From Symbiodinium natans (taxonomy: Eukaryota; Sar; Dinophyceae; Suessiales; Symbiodiniaceae): a DNA stretch of 64,000 nt. Below the pieces are notes generated by a model. It made no database searches. It saw nothing but the letters and a program-made list of their open reading frames with translations, and was not told where the DNA came from. Shown here piece after piece: positions 11,076 through 22,985 of this stretch. Every line of letters begins with the position of its first letter. The stretch's first letter is position 1. The stretch lies in contig CAJNDS010002661.1 of NCBI GenBank assembly GCA_905221605.1, positions 226,001 through 290,000 of the forward strand, in the 5' to 3' direction. The position numbers were made by a program, and so were the translations under genes.

Positions 11076-12510
11076 GATTGTGAGAGCCCTAGAGGATTGT
11101 CGTAGCCCTTTCCCTTCGTGTTCAAAGGGCGTGGTGAGGCCCTGGGGGTTTGTCATATGTTCCCTCTCCCTTCGTTCACGCAGCTTTCGAGGGAATTCTA
11201 GAAAGTTCTCGTATGTCGCCTTTCTTCGTGTTCGTAGGATTTCATGAGAGCCGTGAAGGTTTGTCGTATGTCCCCTCCCCATGTGTTCGTGGGGTTTGGG
11301 GTCCCTTCGTGCTCATGGGGCACTGATGAGGTCCTAGAGGCTTGTCGTATGTCCCATCCTTTCGCGTGCGTTCGTAGAAAAAGAGCTAAAGAAAGCTCGT
11401 AAGGATTCATGAGGGCACTAGAAGTTTTTTGACATGTTCCCTCCCGTCGCGCTCATCGGCCTTGATGAGGATCCTAGAGGATTGACATATGCCCCCTCGC
11501 GCACGAAAGAGTTTGGCCAGGGCTCTAGAGGTTTGTCGTATGTCCCCTCGCTTTGTGCTTGTAGGGTTTGGGAGGGTCTAGACGACTGTCATATATAAAA
11601 TCTGCTTCCGTGTTTGTACTAAGAAGGGCTAGTGATTGCCCAAGTGGTTTGTCGTATGTCCCCTCTCTTCGTGTTCGCACGGTTTGGTGGGGTTTTAGGG
11701 GCTTTCGTGTTGAAAGGGTTCTGTGAGGGCCCTGGCGAGTTATCGTATACCCCCCCTTCCTTCGTTCATGTAAGGTTTGAATTCTGATTCTGGAGAATTC
11801 TCGCTTCGTATTCTTAGGAATTGTCTTGAACCCTAAAGATTTGTCATACGTCCCCTCCCTTGTGTTCGTAGGATTTGGGGTTTGAGGAGGGCCATCGAGG
11901 CTTTTTTCGCATGTCCCCTCCCTTCGTGCTCGCAGGGTTTGGCGAGGGTCCTGGAGCTTTTGAGATATAAGTATATATACATATATATATATATATAATA
12001 TGTGTATATGTTTCTATTTATCTATATTTATTTTGTCTTTCTTCTGGTCCATCCCTGCGTGCTCATAGGGCTTTGAAGAGACCCTAGAGATTTGTATTAT
12101 CTCCCGTCCTGTCGTGCTCGAAAAAAGGGTCAGCGGGTGACCATAGGGATTGGTGAGGGCCCTAGAAGTTGACATGCTCCCTCCCTTCGTGCTCATCGGG
12201 ACTAATGAGGATCCTAGAGGATTGACGTATGTCCCCTCGCGCACGAAGGGGCTCGGCGAGGGCAGGCCCTCGAGGTTTGTCACATATCCCCCCTCCTTCC
12301 GTGTTTGTACTCAGAAAGGGCAGATGACGGCGCCAGAGACTTGTCATGTGTCTCCTCCCTGCGTGTTCGCAGGATTTAGTAGGGGCCCAAAAAGATGTTG
12401 CATGTCCCCTTCCTTCGTATTGGTCAATTTCAATCACTTCTCAAGCGTTTCCTCCCCAGTGCTCGCCCTACCGGTTTATTAAGGGTTTGGTGAGGTCCCT
12501 GGAGAGTCAT
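11076..12510. repeat. Degenerate minisatellite, ~60-100 bp units
   Basis: The consensus is roughly GAGGGCCCTAGAGGTTTGTC, then GTATGTCCCCTCCCTTCGTG, then TTCGTAGGGTTTGGT. It recurs about 15-18 times with substitutions, indels and lost segments. A (TA)n patch interrupts it at 11964-12030. Short minus-strand frames here are by-products of the repeat. No gene is seen. Confidence 0.75.
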
Positions 12511-13892
12511 GGTACATGGCACCAGCACGGAAAAAGCCCAGGGGTCCTTGACTGAGGTGCTGAGTGCCTGTCAAGTTTGTCGAAAACATTCGAAAACTCA
12601 GGGGCCACGCCAATTGCCATCTGCAAGCAGTAAGGGGGTGCCCGCACACATCCTTAGCACATAAACCTCGGCGTCAACTGAAGATTTTCGACATGCACTT
12701 GGCAGCCATTCGACTTGTCACATGCCTTTCCTTGCCTCAATCTCTGACCAGAAACTCGTATGTTCGTATATGAAGCCATGCAACTTGCACCTGAAAGAAG
12801 TGTGATACGAAGCACTGCACCCCCTTTCGGCTGTAGGCCCTAAACTCCTAGTGTACTCGATTCTCTGTGCACTCGATTCTCTAGGGTTGGGCAGCAGAGG
12901 CCTGTGAGAGAATGAGTGAGTTAATAAACCCTAAACCCTAAAAGCCTAAACCCTAAACCCAACCACAACGAGGACGAGAAAATGGGCACCAGGGAGGCGC
13001 GACCCACTACAAATAGACTGATTATGGATAATCGCAATTTCACTCGACGAGGCTGAGAATGTCAGGCCCCTGACCTACTAGTGGTAGACTGGGAGCAAAC
13101 GTCGACGTCGTGTTTGTTCCACTGAGCAACACCGCCTCGGGCCCACCCCCCCCCCACCCCGGACAGACAGACAGACAGACACTGGAGCCTTCGTTGTGCA
13201 CGTACTGCCATGTCATAGCTGCGTGCTGATGGCCTTCTGACAAAGCTGAACAACATGCATTCATGGCAGCCCCATCTCACGCGGCTGCCAAGCCGAATAT
13301 GATATGGATCGAACATTCGTGGTCCCTACAGTCCTTCGTGCAGTACTCCGCAAAGGCCGACTGCACTGCGGCCGGCTCTACCTCCAAAGGACGCAGTGGA
13401 GCTGCAGTCGGAGCCTTGCCGAAATTGTCTGCCGGGCCGCGAGCCAGGACCAGAGAGGCTCGCCTTTGTGCAAAACTTTAATTCGGGGATGTATGTGCCA
13501 TGCGCAAAACAAATCTCTGCGCAGGCGACGTCCTGACAGCTTCGTGCAACTGGCGCATGCAGCGCCCGGCAAACAACAGTGCACAGATTTTCATCAACCT
13601 TGGAGCATCCCGAGAGCAGTGCCTAGTACTTCACGTATCCCTACGCACCTCTCCCCAAGCTGCCTCCAGGTCGCGCCAGCCAAGAGTGGACAAACTCGCC
13701 TTCGACGTGGAGCTGATTTCACTCGGAGCAGGGTCTCTGACTTGTCACGAAGATTGCAGCAACCGCCCACTGCTAAGGCTCGAGCAGAGCTGCGAGCCGG
13801 CGGAGGCAGGGCGAAACGAAATGCCGAGACTGCCGCCTGCCTCTTCCAGGCAACAGGCAACGGCTCGGACGTCGGCTGCTGGAAAGTTGGTT
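12511..13892. other. No recognisable gene
   Basis: It holds the telomere-type array at 12926-12962, a short (GACA)n tract near 13164-13182, and open frames without recognisable domains. Long plus-strand frames start here and run into the CA microsatellite. Confidence 0.45.
12926..12962. repeat. Short interstitial telomere-type array
   Basis: Five CCCTAAA-like units, one interrupted by AGCCTAAA. This is the C-strand of the TTTAGGG repeat known from dinoflagellate telomeres. Confidence 0.8.
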
Positions 13893-13908
13893 ACGCACAC
13901 ACAAACAC

Positions 13909-14001
<93 letters not shown>

Positions 14002-14030
14002 AACCACCCACACACACACACACACACCAA

Positions 14031-14127
<97 letters not shown>
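13893..14127. repeat. (CA)n microsatellite
   Basis: About 235 bp of CA dinucleotide repeat with two CCAACCACCC interruptions near 14000 and 14030. Dinucleotide repeats keep all frames open, so very long poly-Thr/His and poly-Cys/Val frames cross it and are artefacts. Confidence 0.97.
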
Positions 14128-14129
<2 letters not shown>

Positions 14130-14387
14130 AATAACACGAAGGCCTCGACGTTTTGTGCAAATTGCCAGCTTGCAGTTGCCAGTTGCCGGTTTCGCGTTCC
14201 TCAAAACCAATCACATGCGAAGATGCACATGGGCCAAATCTGGAAACGCACAAGGACATATATAAGGCATAAGGCACCTGCAAAACACCACACCACATAC
14301 ACGGCTCACGCGTGCACATCACAGTTCGGCTTGAGCACGCGTGCTGGCACAGAGGCCTTTGCACGTGTGCTCAAGGTCGCCACCGAA
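14128..14387. other. Spacer between microsatellite and retrotransposon copy B
   Basis: No coding signal or repeat was recognised. Confidence 0.4.
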
Positions 14388-15607
14388 ATAGATCCACGGG
14401 CCACCATACTGACGCGGCAGGGGCCTATGATCATGTTTCACGCGGGGCCATGCTGGAGGCGTTGCACGCAAGGCCTGGCAGCCGCTTCTTCCTTATGCCC
14501 GGCAGTTCCACGCCACACCTAGCTCCTACACGTGGGTCGACGCCTCGGGCACTTCCCACACCGTTACCCAAGAGGAGGGGGGGAGCAGGGCGACCCCTTG
14601 ATGCCTGTTCGCTGCCCATCCCGCACTCCACGCGGTGCATGCTGGCCTGCGGGATGGGGAGGCCGTTTTTGCTTTCCTCGACGACGTCTACATCGTCGCA
14701 TCCCCCGAGCGGGTCAGGGAGCTGTACGCTGCAGTCGAGGAGGCGCTGTGGACCCATGCGCGCGTGCAGCTAAACCGTGCCAAGACGCGTATTTGGAACG
14801 CAGCAGGCGCGGAACCTGCTGACATTCGCGACCTCCAGCCGGCCGGGGGTGAACCAGTTTGGGTCGGGGACTGGGCACTGACCCGTGACCAACAAGGCCT
14901 CAATGTCTTGGGCACGCCGCTCGGGTCTGACGCGTTTGTCCAACGCCAGCTCGCGCTGAAACGGGAGGCCCACGATCGTCTGCTGCAGGCCATCCCCACA
15001 GTCGAGGACCTTCAAGCGGCATGGCTTCTGCTGCGCTACTGCGCTGCCCCGCGCGAATTACCTCCTCTGCGTTTCTGCCCCCTGCAGAAACGGCCGATAA
15101 CGCCGCCGAGCACGACGCCGCTATTGCGGCGCGCCTTGCCAGGCTCCTCGGCCAGGCGGACCACCCGCTGCCTGAGGGCGCGCTGCTGACAGCGCAGCTT
15201 GCTGCCCGCTTTGGCGGCCTCGGCTTGCGTTGTGGACGTACTGACCGCCACGCTGCACACTGGGCGTCCTGGTGCGACGCGCTACCTGTCCTGCGAGACA
15301 GGGCGCCAGGGGCTGCTGCACGCATGCTGCCGGCGCTCGCGATGACCCCATCTCCGTGGATGGCGACGTGCTGCCCACGCTTGTGACGAGCGCGCGTTCG
15401 AGATGGCTTTTTCGAACCTGTAACCTGCCTCACGAGCGCTGCTGCTATCACAGGCCGGGCCGCGCTCTTCGCGGGCCCTCACGGTTCTGCCCACACATGA
15501 GGATGTCACGCTCCCCAGTGCTCACTTCCGGGTCCTCCTCCTTCGCCGGTTGCGCCTGCCGCTCCCGCTCGCACTGCGGACCTATGCGGACCTGCGCCCG
15601 CCAGTAA
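14388..15607 (+). pseudogene. Non-LTR retrotransposon copy B: reverse transcriptase region
   Basis: Pieces in different frames give an RT in order: DAAGAYDHVSRGAMLEAL (palm motif with catalytic Asp, ~14410-14470), SSYTWVDASGTSHTV (~14520), GEQGDPLMP (~14580-14615), AFLDDVYIV (the F/YxDD active site, ~14670-14700), QLNRAKTRIW and GLNVLGTPLGSD (~14765-14930), then HWASWCDALPVL (~15255-15290), which overlaps the first part of copy A. It ends in LRRLRLPLPLA-like sequence before the CCHC module. At least four frameshifts occur, and both ends are missing. Confidence 0.8.
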
Positions 15608-15789
15608 AACTACCAGTGTGGCATTCGCTTTTTCTTCCGGCGAAGGCCCGGCAGTGTCGAGCGACCAGTACAGTATGACCTTATCCTTTTTCCTCCGGCG
15701 GGAGGTCCTTGCAGTGGGGAAATTGTGGCAACGTCAGCCCCAAACCCATAACCCAATGAGGTTTGAGGGTTGTACATGACTTGAAATTG

Positions 15790-16560
15790 TGGTTTGCTTT
15801 TGCACATTTTTTTTTCGGGCTTTGCAATGGGAAACTGTGGCATTTTTCTGTGCATTTCCGGCGGCGGCCGGAAAGCTGCGTGGCTTCTCGCGTTTCTTGC
15901 GTCTGCAAGGCGCAAGCTGTGGAGCTTTTGCGCATTGCGAATGGCGACGGGGGAAACTGGGGCCTAGATTTACGCATATCGGCGACTTCTCGCTACAGGT
16001 GTCGAGCAAGGTGGCTTGCTTGGAACTGTGTCGGTTACTGGTACCGAACGGTGCGTGGCATCGTAGAACTGAACTTGTTCAGGAGCATTGCTCAGTTGGA
16101 GTTGGTTCGGAGAGGACCAGAAGGTGTTTGCTGGACAGGTTCGAGGTGAAAGCTGGAAAACTACCAGCGTTGCTTTTTGATCTTTTCGCCTTTGCGGTTG
16201 GGCCGGCTTTGCAGGGGGGGGGGAAACTGTGACCTTTTTTGCCGCATCTTCGGCGGCAGCTGAAAACTACCAACGCGGCTTTCGCTTTCGTTGCTGCTGG
16301 GGCTGGGCTTTGCGAGGGGGAAACTGTGGCCGTTTTATTGCTCGTTTTCGACGGCAGCTGGAAAGTCGTTTTTCTTGAGGTTGGGAGGGCTTTGGAAGGG
16401 GGAAGCTGTGCCTTTCTGGCTTTGCTTGCGGCTGGGGGTGGGCTTTGGAAGGAAGAAACAGAGGCATTTTACTCAGTGGAAAGCTATCAATCAGCGGGGC
16501 CTTTCGCTTTTCTTGCGGCTGAAGTTGGGTCCTTCGGACGTCTCAGGCGTTCGGTGGTAA
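15790..16560. repeat. Degenerate ~100-bp tandem repeat
   Basis: The core GGGAAACTGTGGC, followed by a T-rich stretch, a CGGCGGCAGCTGGAAA-like word and GGGCTTTG, recurs at about 15826, 15950, 16222, 16318 and 16400. Overlapping frames on both strands are products of the repeat. I see no gene. Confidence 0.6.
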
Positions 16561-16855
16561 CGTGCTTCATGCAAGGTCAGGCCCAAGTCCAAATGGACAT
16601 TTCGAAGTCCATTTACAATGGTTTCAGGGCGTTTGGCTGTGCAACAGCAGAGTGGGACGGGGCAGCTGATTTGTAGCTGCTGGCCCCCTCCATCGAGAAG
16701 CTCCGGTAGAATATCAGTTTAGTCCGCTTTCGGCAGCCGACGAAGCGGCGTGCAAATCATGCGGCCCTGCCTTTGCAAAAGGTTGCTGGCTGATTGGAAA
16801 GGTAGGCACGCCTGCTGCAGCTGAGTCGCGTAGGCTTGGGCTAGGACCCGACCAA
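16561..16855. other. Spacer without recognised features
   Basis: No gene or repeat was recognised. Confidence 0.4.
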
Positions 16856-16987
16856 GGGTCCGCGGCGAGAACGCTGTTTTTGCTTGAAGCCCGGCGCAGT
16901 TTCCGCCGAGTTCCTGGCGACACTCTAGGGTCCGCGGCGAGAACGCTGTTTTTGCCTGAAGCCCGGCGCAGTTTCCGTGGAGTTACT
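16856..16987. repeat. 73-bp direct duplication
   Basis: A segment beginning GGGTCCGCGGCGAGAACGCT and containing AGCCCGGCGCAGTTTCCG occurs at 16856-16914 and again at 16929-16987 with one internal change. It lies directly upstream of retrotransposon copy C and could be a 5' sub-repeat of that family. Confidence 0.75.
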
Positions 16988-16999
16988 TTCCGATTGCAC

Positions 17000-17745
17000 G
17001 AGCGCTCTCCCCTCTGCTGGTGGCCAGCCGGCTGCCCCCACCACACCACCGTGGCTCCGGGGGCCAGACGCCCCTTCACCTCCTGCTTGTCCCGCTGTGG
17101 ATGTGTGCCCTGTGTGCTGGCGTGACCTGCCTGCCCGACGCTTGTGGGCCGGATACGCAGTTTCGATGGTTGCTTTGCCAACACGCGTTGCGCAGGTTGC
17201 GCGGCGAACCTCGTTGCCAATGTCATTGACTTGCGCTGTTCCGCCTGCCATGCCGAGTGGTTGCCTAATGCTGCGCGGCATTTCGTTTGCTTGCGAGCGG
17301 GACGGGGCCCCTGTCCGGACACCACCAGCAAACAACACCGGCCACTGCCCCAGGACTTCCGCCACACTGCCTTCCTGTTGTCCGTGCTGGCCCTCTCAAG
17401 CCTGCAGCCAAAAAGCTGGGGCAGGTTGCCCTCAACGTGCTTGTATGCCACTTCGCTCCCACCCGGCCCGCCAGGATGACTGGCACATCGCCAACGGCCT
17501 GCCTTCCTGGGTGCTCAGGTCGCAATCTACATGCTGGCGCCGCCCTGCCTGTTGCCAGACGGGCCCACGGAACGCACCTACCCGATTTCCGCCGCGCCAA
17601 CCGCTGCAGGCTCACTGTCATCGCACTCGACATTGGGGGGTGCTGGAGCAGTGAGGCCACAACTTCGTCCGTTTGCTCGCTCGGTGCCGGGCGCGAGCCC
17701 TCCATTTCGCAATGCAGGCTCAGACTACGGCACGCGGCCAGCTAA
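17000..17745 (+). pseudogene. Non-LTR retrotransposon copy C: RING-type finger joined to C-terminal tail
   Basis: Around 17095-17270 two frames together give CPVCWRDLPDACG, RWLLCQHAL, then CAGCAANLVANVIDL and RCSACHAEW. This is the Cys/His spacing of a C3HC4 RING finger, with one frameshift inside. Further on, 17575-17740 gives HLPDFRRANRCRLTVIALDI, GGCWSSEA and FVRLLARCRARAL, which matches the tail of copy A (SEVGGRFNSDAQQLVRDL) in position and pattern. The RT and endonuclease core are missing, so this is an internally deleted copy. RING fingers can act in ubiquitin transfer or in protein and nucleic-acid binding; the role here is unknown. Confidence 0.6.
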
Positions 17746-19629
17746 GAGGTCCTGCCCGGCAGCGTCGGCAGCGATGTCGCTGATCGTTGGTTGTGCTGGA
17801 CACGGGAAGGGAAAAGGCTGGCTGCAAAAAAGGGGGCAGCTGCAAACGCAAGGAGTGCCGACCCGAGGTGTGCAAACGCGGAAGTGCACGCTGCCCGTGA
17901 CGCAGCAGGGGCGGGCCCAGAAAGACGCCGGCGCATGACAGCAATGCAAGGCCCCATGGCGCCGGCCATGGTGCGGGCCAACTTGCAGCTGCCAACGCTG
18001 CGATGGAGAGAGGCTGCGCAATGCGAGCCCTAGCCCCTGTCGAGTCCAAGGAAGCGAGGCTACCGAGAGCCGTCGTGAACGAGGTCATCATCGCCGTTGC
18101 TGGCAACACCGACAAGTCATGGGGCAAAGCTGCGCAAAAAAAAATCCCGCAGATGTTTCGGCAATAGACCAACTTGCGCACGCTGTTACAAGAGATCACA
18201 AGAGGAGCGGCAACAACAATGACCGATAGGCACGGTAGCCTGAAGCGCAAGCAGACGCCGCACTATTCGGACAGCTTCCACGCCGACACAACCACGCCAA
18301 GCACGAGTGCAGTGGAGCTCACAATAACGCGGCACCCTGGAGCAACAGCCGCACCACAGGAAGCACATCGATAGTGTGGCAGAAAGCGCAGCACCTGCAA
18401 CATGCCGATGCTGGCGACGCAGGTCTGGAAGAAAACGTGGATTCCGTCATCAATGTGGCCACCTCGCTTCCCAACGCATTCTCAAAATAGTCATCGTCTC
18501 GCTGTTTCGTGATCCAAAAAAAAAGGACCGATCATCGGCCCGCTTCTTGTTTACAGATACGGCATGAGACAGCTATCCGCCCGCCAGACCCTCACGAACC
18601 AGAATGATGAGTTTCTACTATAAGCCGTGGCCAATGGCCCTAAAGTCCGTGCCGTGATTACGCAGCGGAAGGCTCGGCCACATGCACATGAAGAGCCTTC
18701 AGGGAAGTCCTTCACGCTGCCCTCGCGGCTTTAGACAAAGAACGATACTTACAACGGGCTGCCGACCCAGGCATACGCGTTCTCGGGAATTTTCGGGACA
18801 CCATCCGACGAGTACTTCACTGCGCTCTCCCCCCTTCACGCCCACGTCGCGTAACTGCCCCGCGTCCTGATTGGACTCCCCGGAATGAGGCTCGTTCACT
18901 ATGATGGGTGGGCGCTTACAAAAACACGACATGCTCCCCGACCCGTCGCTACGCTGTCGGGGTGCATGCATGTGCGACCCAGGCTTGGTCAGTGCGGAGT
19001 TCGGCTTGGCCGTATACATATACAACGAGCAACAGCATGTGAGAAATTTCCTCCATGGCATAGGCATATCGGCGTGATGGTGCCTCGATACACCGTTCAG
19101 GTCCACTGAATCCCTGCGCACCTCGCACCTAATACATCGACACACCCATACGCCGCTCCGGCACGCATCGGCACGCCGCTGTTCAGGGGGAAGGGGGCGA
19201 TCGGCGTGTTCACCCTGAACGGTGTCATCTTTCCGGCTTGACCTTTTAACGAGCTGTAGCGTCCAAGCCCATACCGCACCTGTGGCGTCCGTCCAAGTAT
19301 CGTGGACGCTCGGCCTATACAACAGTTCGCTGCAATCAACTCAAGTGCGGCGTCTGCTTGGCCTCTAGCGGGCTGTGCGGTCCAACTCCATACGGCTATC
19401 ATTGGGCCTCCGGCGGTCTTCTGTGGCATCCAAGTGAATCGGGTCTTCGGCGGCGTTCGACCGCGTTCGACGGCGTTCGACGGTGTTCGCTTGGCCAACT
19501 GAGTTGTTACAAGCCCGCAGCATCCTGTGGTCTGGTCTGAACTTGCAGGCCGCGTTTGCCGTCAGCTTGTTGAAAGCTGACGACCGACGCGTGCATAGCT
19601 CCGGGCGGCTGGTTGCGAATACGCAAAGC
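17746..19629. other. No recognisable gene
   Basis: Open frames of up to 207 codons occur on the minus strand (18699-19322) but carry no motif I can name. A short CGTTCGACGG(C/T) repeat lies at 19450-19490. Confidence 0.45.
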
Positions 19630-22600
19630 ATGATTTTTGCTACCAATACACCAAACTCAGGTTTTGTGTTTGTGCTGAAACCCAAAATGAAAAATAACAT
19701 TCTGCTAAACCGAAATTTGAACTTTACTGTTTTGCCGTTTTGCGGCTTCGTACACCAAAGAATGTTCTGTTTGCTAAACCATCAGCTAAAATCGTTGGTT
19801 CTTGCACTAAACCCGAAAAGGATTTTTTGCGTTTGCGCAGAGCTGCGAACCCCGCATCTACGGCATTCGGCGCTTACTAAACCCCAAGATGGAGCTTCGT
19901 TTTGGGCTGAAACAAACGTACGGCTTGGTTTTTTGCTAACCCTGAATCAAGGTTTGTGTTGTTGCCAAACCATGCCAAACCCTAAAGCAAGGCTTCGTTC
20001 GTGGCTTTTTCGGTTTCTTGACCCCACAGTGAAATTCACGATTGGGTTTTTGCAGGTGAGGTTTTTTGCCTTTTGCCTGTCAACCCCGGAATTCAGGGGT
20101 GGGCGTTTGCCGAACCAAAAAGGAAGGTCTGCTTCTACCCCCTACCCGCCACCCCCCTTCCACACCCCTTCCCCCCTCCTTCTCCCTACCCCCTGCCCCC
20201 AAGCCTATGCCCTACCCCTAGAATGAGGTTTGGTTCTTCGCTGAAAAGACCTACATGAATCTTGTTGCTTTCTCAATTTGAAGTCTGTTCTTGCCTTTAG
20301 TTTAGGCATGTGCGCTCTCAAGTCATGTTTGTTTTGCTGCTAACCCCAGCACAACCCATTACTTCTGCGCTAAACCCTATAATGTTCTTTGTTTGTCGCT
20401 GAACCCTGAAGCTGAGATTGCACTTCTGCTAAACAGCTAAACACAACTTGAGAACGATCTCATATCTTTGAAAAAACGTGAAATAACGTTCGCTCTCTTG
20501 CTAAACCTCAGCTTGTTGTTGTGCCCAAACGTAGTTGAGGTTTTCTTTTCGCGAATGATGAGTTCAAGGTGGGTTTGCTACTTTCTCAATTTGAGATCTG
20601 CTCTTGCCTTTAGTTGGAAACATGCTTTGTTCGCTCTCATGCCCAAATCATGTTTGGATTGCTTCTAAACCCTAAACAACCCATTACTTCTGCGCTAAAC
20701 CCTAAAATGTGCTTTGTTTTTTCGCTGAACCCTGAAGCTGAGATTGAACTTCTGCTAAACAGCTAAACACAACTTGAGAAGGATCTCGTCTTTGAAAAAA
20801 CCTGAAATACCGTTCGCTCTCTTGCTAAACCTCAATTGAAGCTTGTTTTTGTGCCCAAACGTAGTTGAGGTTTTCTTTTCGCGAATGATGAGTTCAAGGT
20901 GGGTGTCTTGCTTTCTCACTTTGAGGTCTGCTCTTGCCTTTAGCTTAGGACATACTTTGTTCGCTCTCATGCCCAAATCATGTTTGGATTGCTGCTAAGC
21001 CCTAAACAATCCATTACTTCTGCGCTGAACCCTAAAATGTGCTTTGTTTTTTCGCTGAACCCTAAAGCTGAGATTGAACTTCTGCTAAACAGCTAAACAC
21101 AACTGGAGACAGATCCACTATCTTTGAAAAACCTGAAATGCCGTCCGCTCTCTTGTTAAACCTCAATTGAAGCTTGGTTTCTTTTGCCAAGCCGTAGTCG
21201 AGGTTTGCTTTAGGCGACATGGTCAATTCAAGCTAGTTTTTTGCTTTCTCATCAAATTGAGGTCTGCTCTTGGCTTTCGTTTAGGACATGCCCTATTTCA
21301 CTCATATGCCCAAATCATGTTTGTTTTGCTGCTACACCCTAAACAAAGGACGAATGCTAAACCCTAAAATGTGCTTTGTTTGTTCGCTGAACCCTAAAGC
21401 TGAGATTGAGCTTCTGCTAAACAGCTAAACACAACTTGAGAAAGATCTCGTGTCTTTGAATGCCAGAACTACAGTTCGATCTCTTGCTAAACCTCACCTG
21501 AACCCTGGTGTCATTTGCCAAACCGTAGTCGAGGCTTGCTTTTCGCGAAACGGTTAATTCAAGGTGGGTTACTCGCTTTCTCAACTTGAGGTTTGCTCCT
21601 GCTTTTAGTTTAGGGCTGCCTTGTTCGCTCATGCCCAAATCATGTTTGGTTGTGCTGCTAAACCCAAAACAACTCATTACTTCTGCGCTAAACCCTAAAA
21701 TGTTCTTTGTTTGTTCGCTGAACCCTAAAGCTGAGATTGAGCCTGAACACAACTGTGATAAACCTGAAACACCGTGCGATCTCTTGCTAAACCTCAATTG
21801 AAGCTTGGCTTCTTTTCCCAAACCATAGATGAGGTTTGCTTTTCGCGAAATGATGAATTCAAGGTGGGTTTGTTGCTCTCTTTTCAGGTCTGCTCTTGTC
21901 TTTCGTTTAGGGTATGCTTGGTTCGCTCACGCCCAGATCATGTTTGGTTTGCTGCTAAGGGCGGAGCGCTAGACCCTAAAATGTGTTTTGCTTTGTTGCT
22001 GAACCCTAAAGCTGAGATTGACTTCTGCTAAACAGCTGAACACAACTTGAGAAGGACCTCGTCTTTGAAAACCTGAAACACCGTCCCCTCCGTTGCAAAA
22101 TCTCAATTTAGGCTTGGTTTGGATGGATGGATGGGTCGCTAGACGGCAATGGGTTCTCGAACACAGCCGCAAACACAGGGACCCGTGGCACACCCACCAA
22201 TCCTCCTTCCAGCCCTGCACCCTATAGGCCCAAGCCAAGAAGGCTTCCGGCAAGGACCCAAAATAATGCCAAAATACAGCGTCGGTTGAGAGAACTCGCA
22301 AGCATGGCAACGCTTTGCCAGCCAGCTGTGGAGACAGCCAGTGAAGCTTGGTTTCTTTTTGCAAAGCGTAGTTGAGGTTTGGTTTTTGCGAAACGATGAG
22401 TTCAAGGTGGGTGTCTTGCTTTCTCAACTTGAGGTCTGCTCTTGCCTTTTTTTAGGACATGCTGCGTTCGCTCTTGCCCAAATCATGTTTGTGTTGCTGC
22501 TAAGCCCTAAACAAAGGACGAATGCTAAACCCTAAAATGTGCTTTGTTTGTTCGCTGAACCCTAAAGCTGAGATTGAGCTTCTGCTAAACAGCTAAACAC

Positions 22601-22985
22601 AACTTGAGAAAGATCTCGTGTTTTTGAATGCCGGAACTACCGTTCGATCTCTTGCTAAACCTCAACTGAACCTTGGTGTCATTTGCCAAACCGTAGTCGA
22701 GGCTTGCTTTTCGCGAAACGGTTAATTCAAGGTGGGTTACTTGCTTTCTCAACTTGAGGTTTGCTCCTGCTTTTAGTTTAGGGCTGCCTTGTTCGCTCAT
22801 GCCCAAATCATGTTTGGTTGTGCTGCTAAACCCAAAACAACTCATTACTTCTGCGCTAAACCCTAAAATGTTCTTTGTTTGTTCGCTGAACCCTAAAGCT
22901 GAGATTGAGCCTGAACACAACTGTGATAAACCTGAAACACCGTGCGATTTCTTGCTAAACCTCAATTGAAGCTTGGCTTCTTTTC
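19630..22985. repeat. ~330-bp satellite with telomere-like words, block 1
   Basis: Monomers can be phased on GCTGAGATTG at 20411, 20737, 21067, 21399, 21730, 22011, 22567 and 22899. Spacing is 326-332 bp except one short monomer (281) and one enlarged by an insertion (556). Each monomer holds GCTAAACCCTAAAATG, CGCTGAACCCTAAAGC, CTTGCTAAACCTCAATTGAA and TCATGCCCAAATCATGTTTG. CTAAACCCTAAA is a telomere-type word, so the monomer may derive from telomeric DNA. 19630-20240 is a more decayed version. The many small frames here are satellite artefacts. Confidence 0.85.
21330..22980. repeat. 1168-bp tandem segmental duplication within the satellite
   Basis: Sequence from ~21331 to ~21800 is repeated almost unchanged at ~22499 to ~22970, offset 1168 bp, including identical short frames. 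In addition 21828-22100 reappears at 24461-24735 (offset ~2633 bp). This shows multi-monomer duplication, not only single-unit turnover. Confidence 0.8.

Noticed and set aside
13304-14522. Long plus and minus frames rich in Thr/His or Cys/Val
   Set aside because: They are held open by the (CA)n microsatellite, which cannot create stops in these frames.
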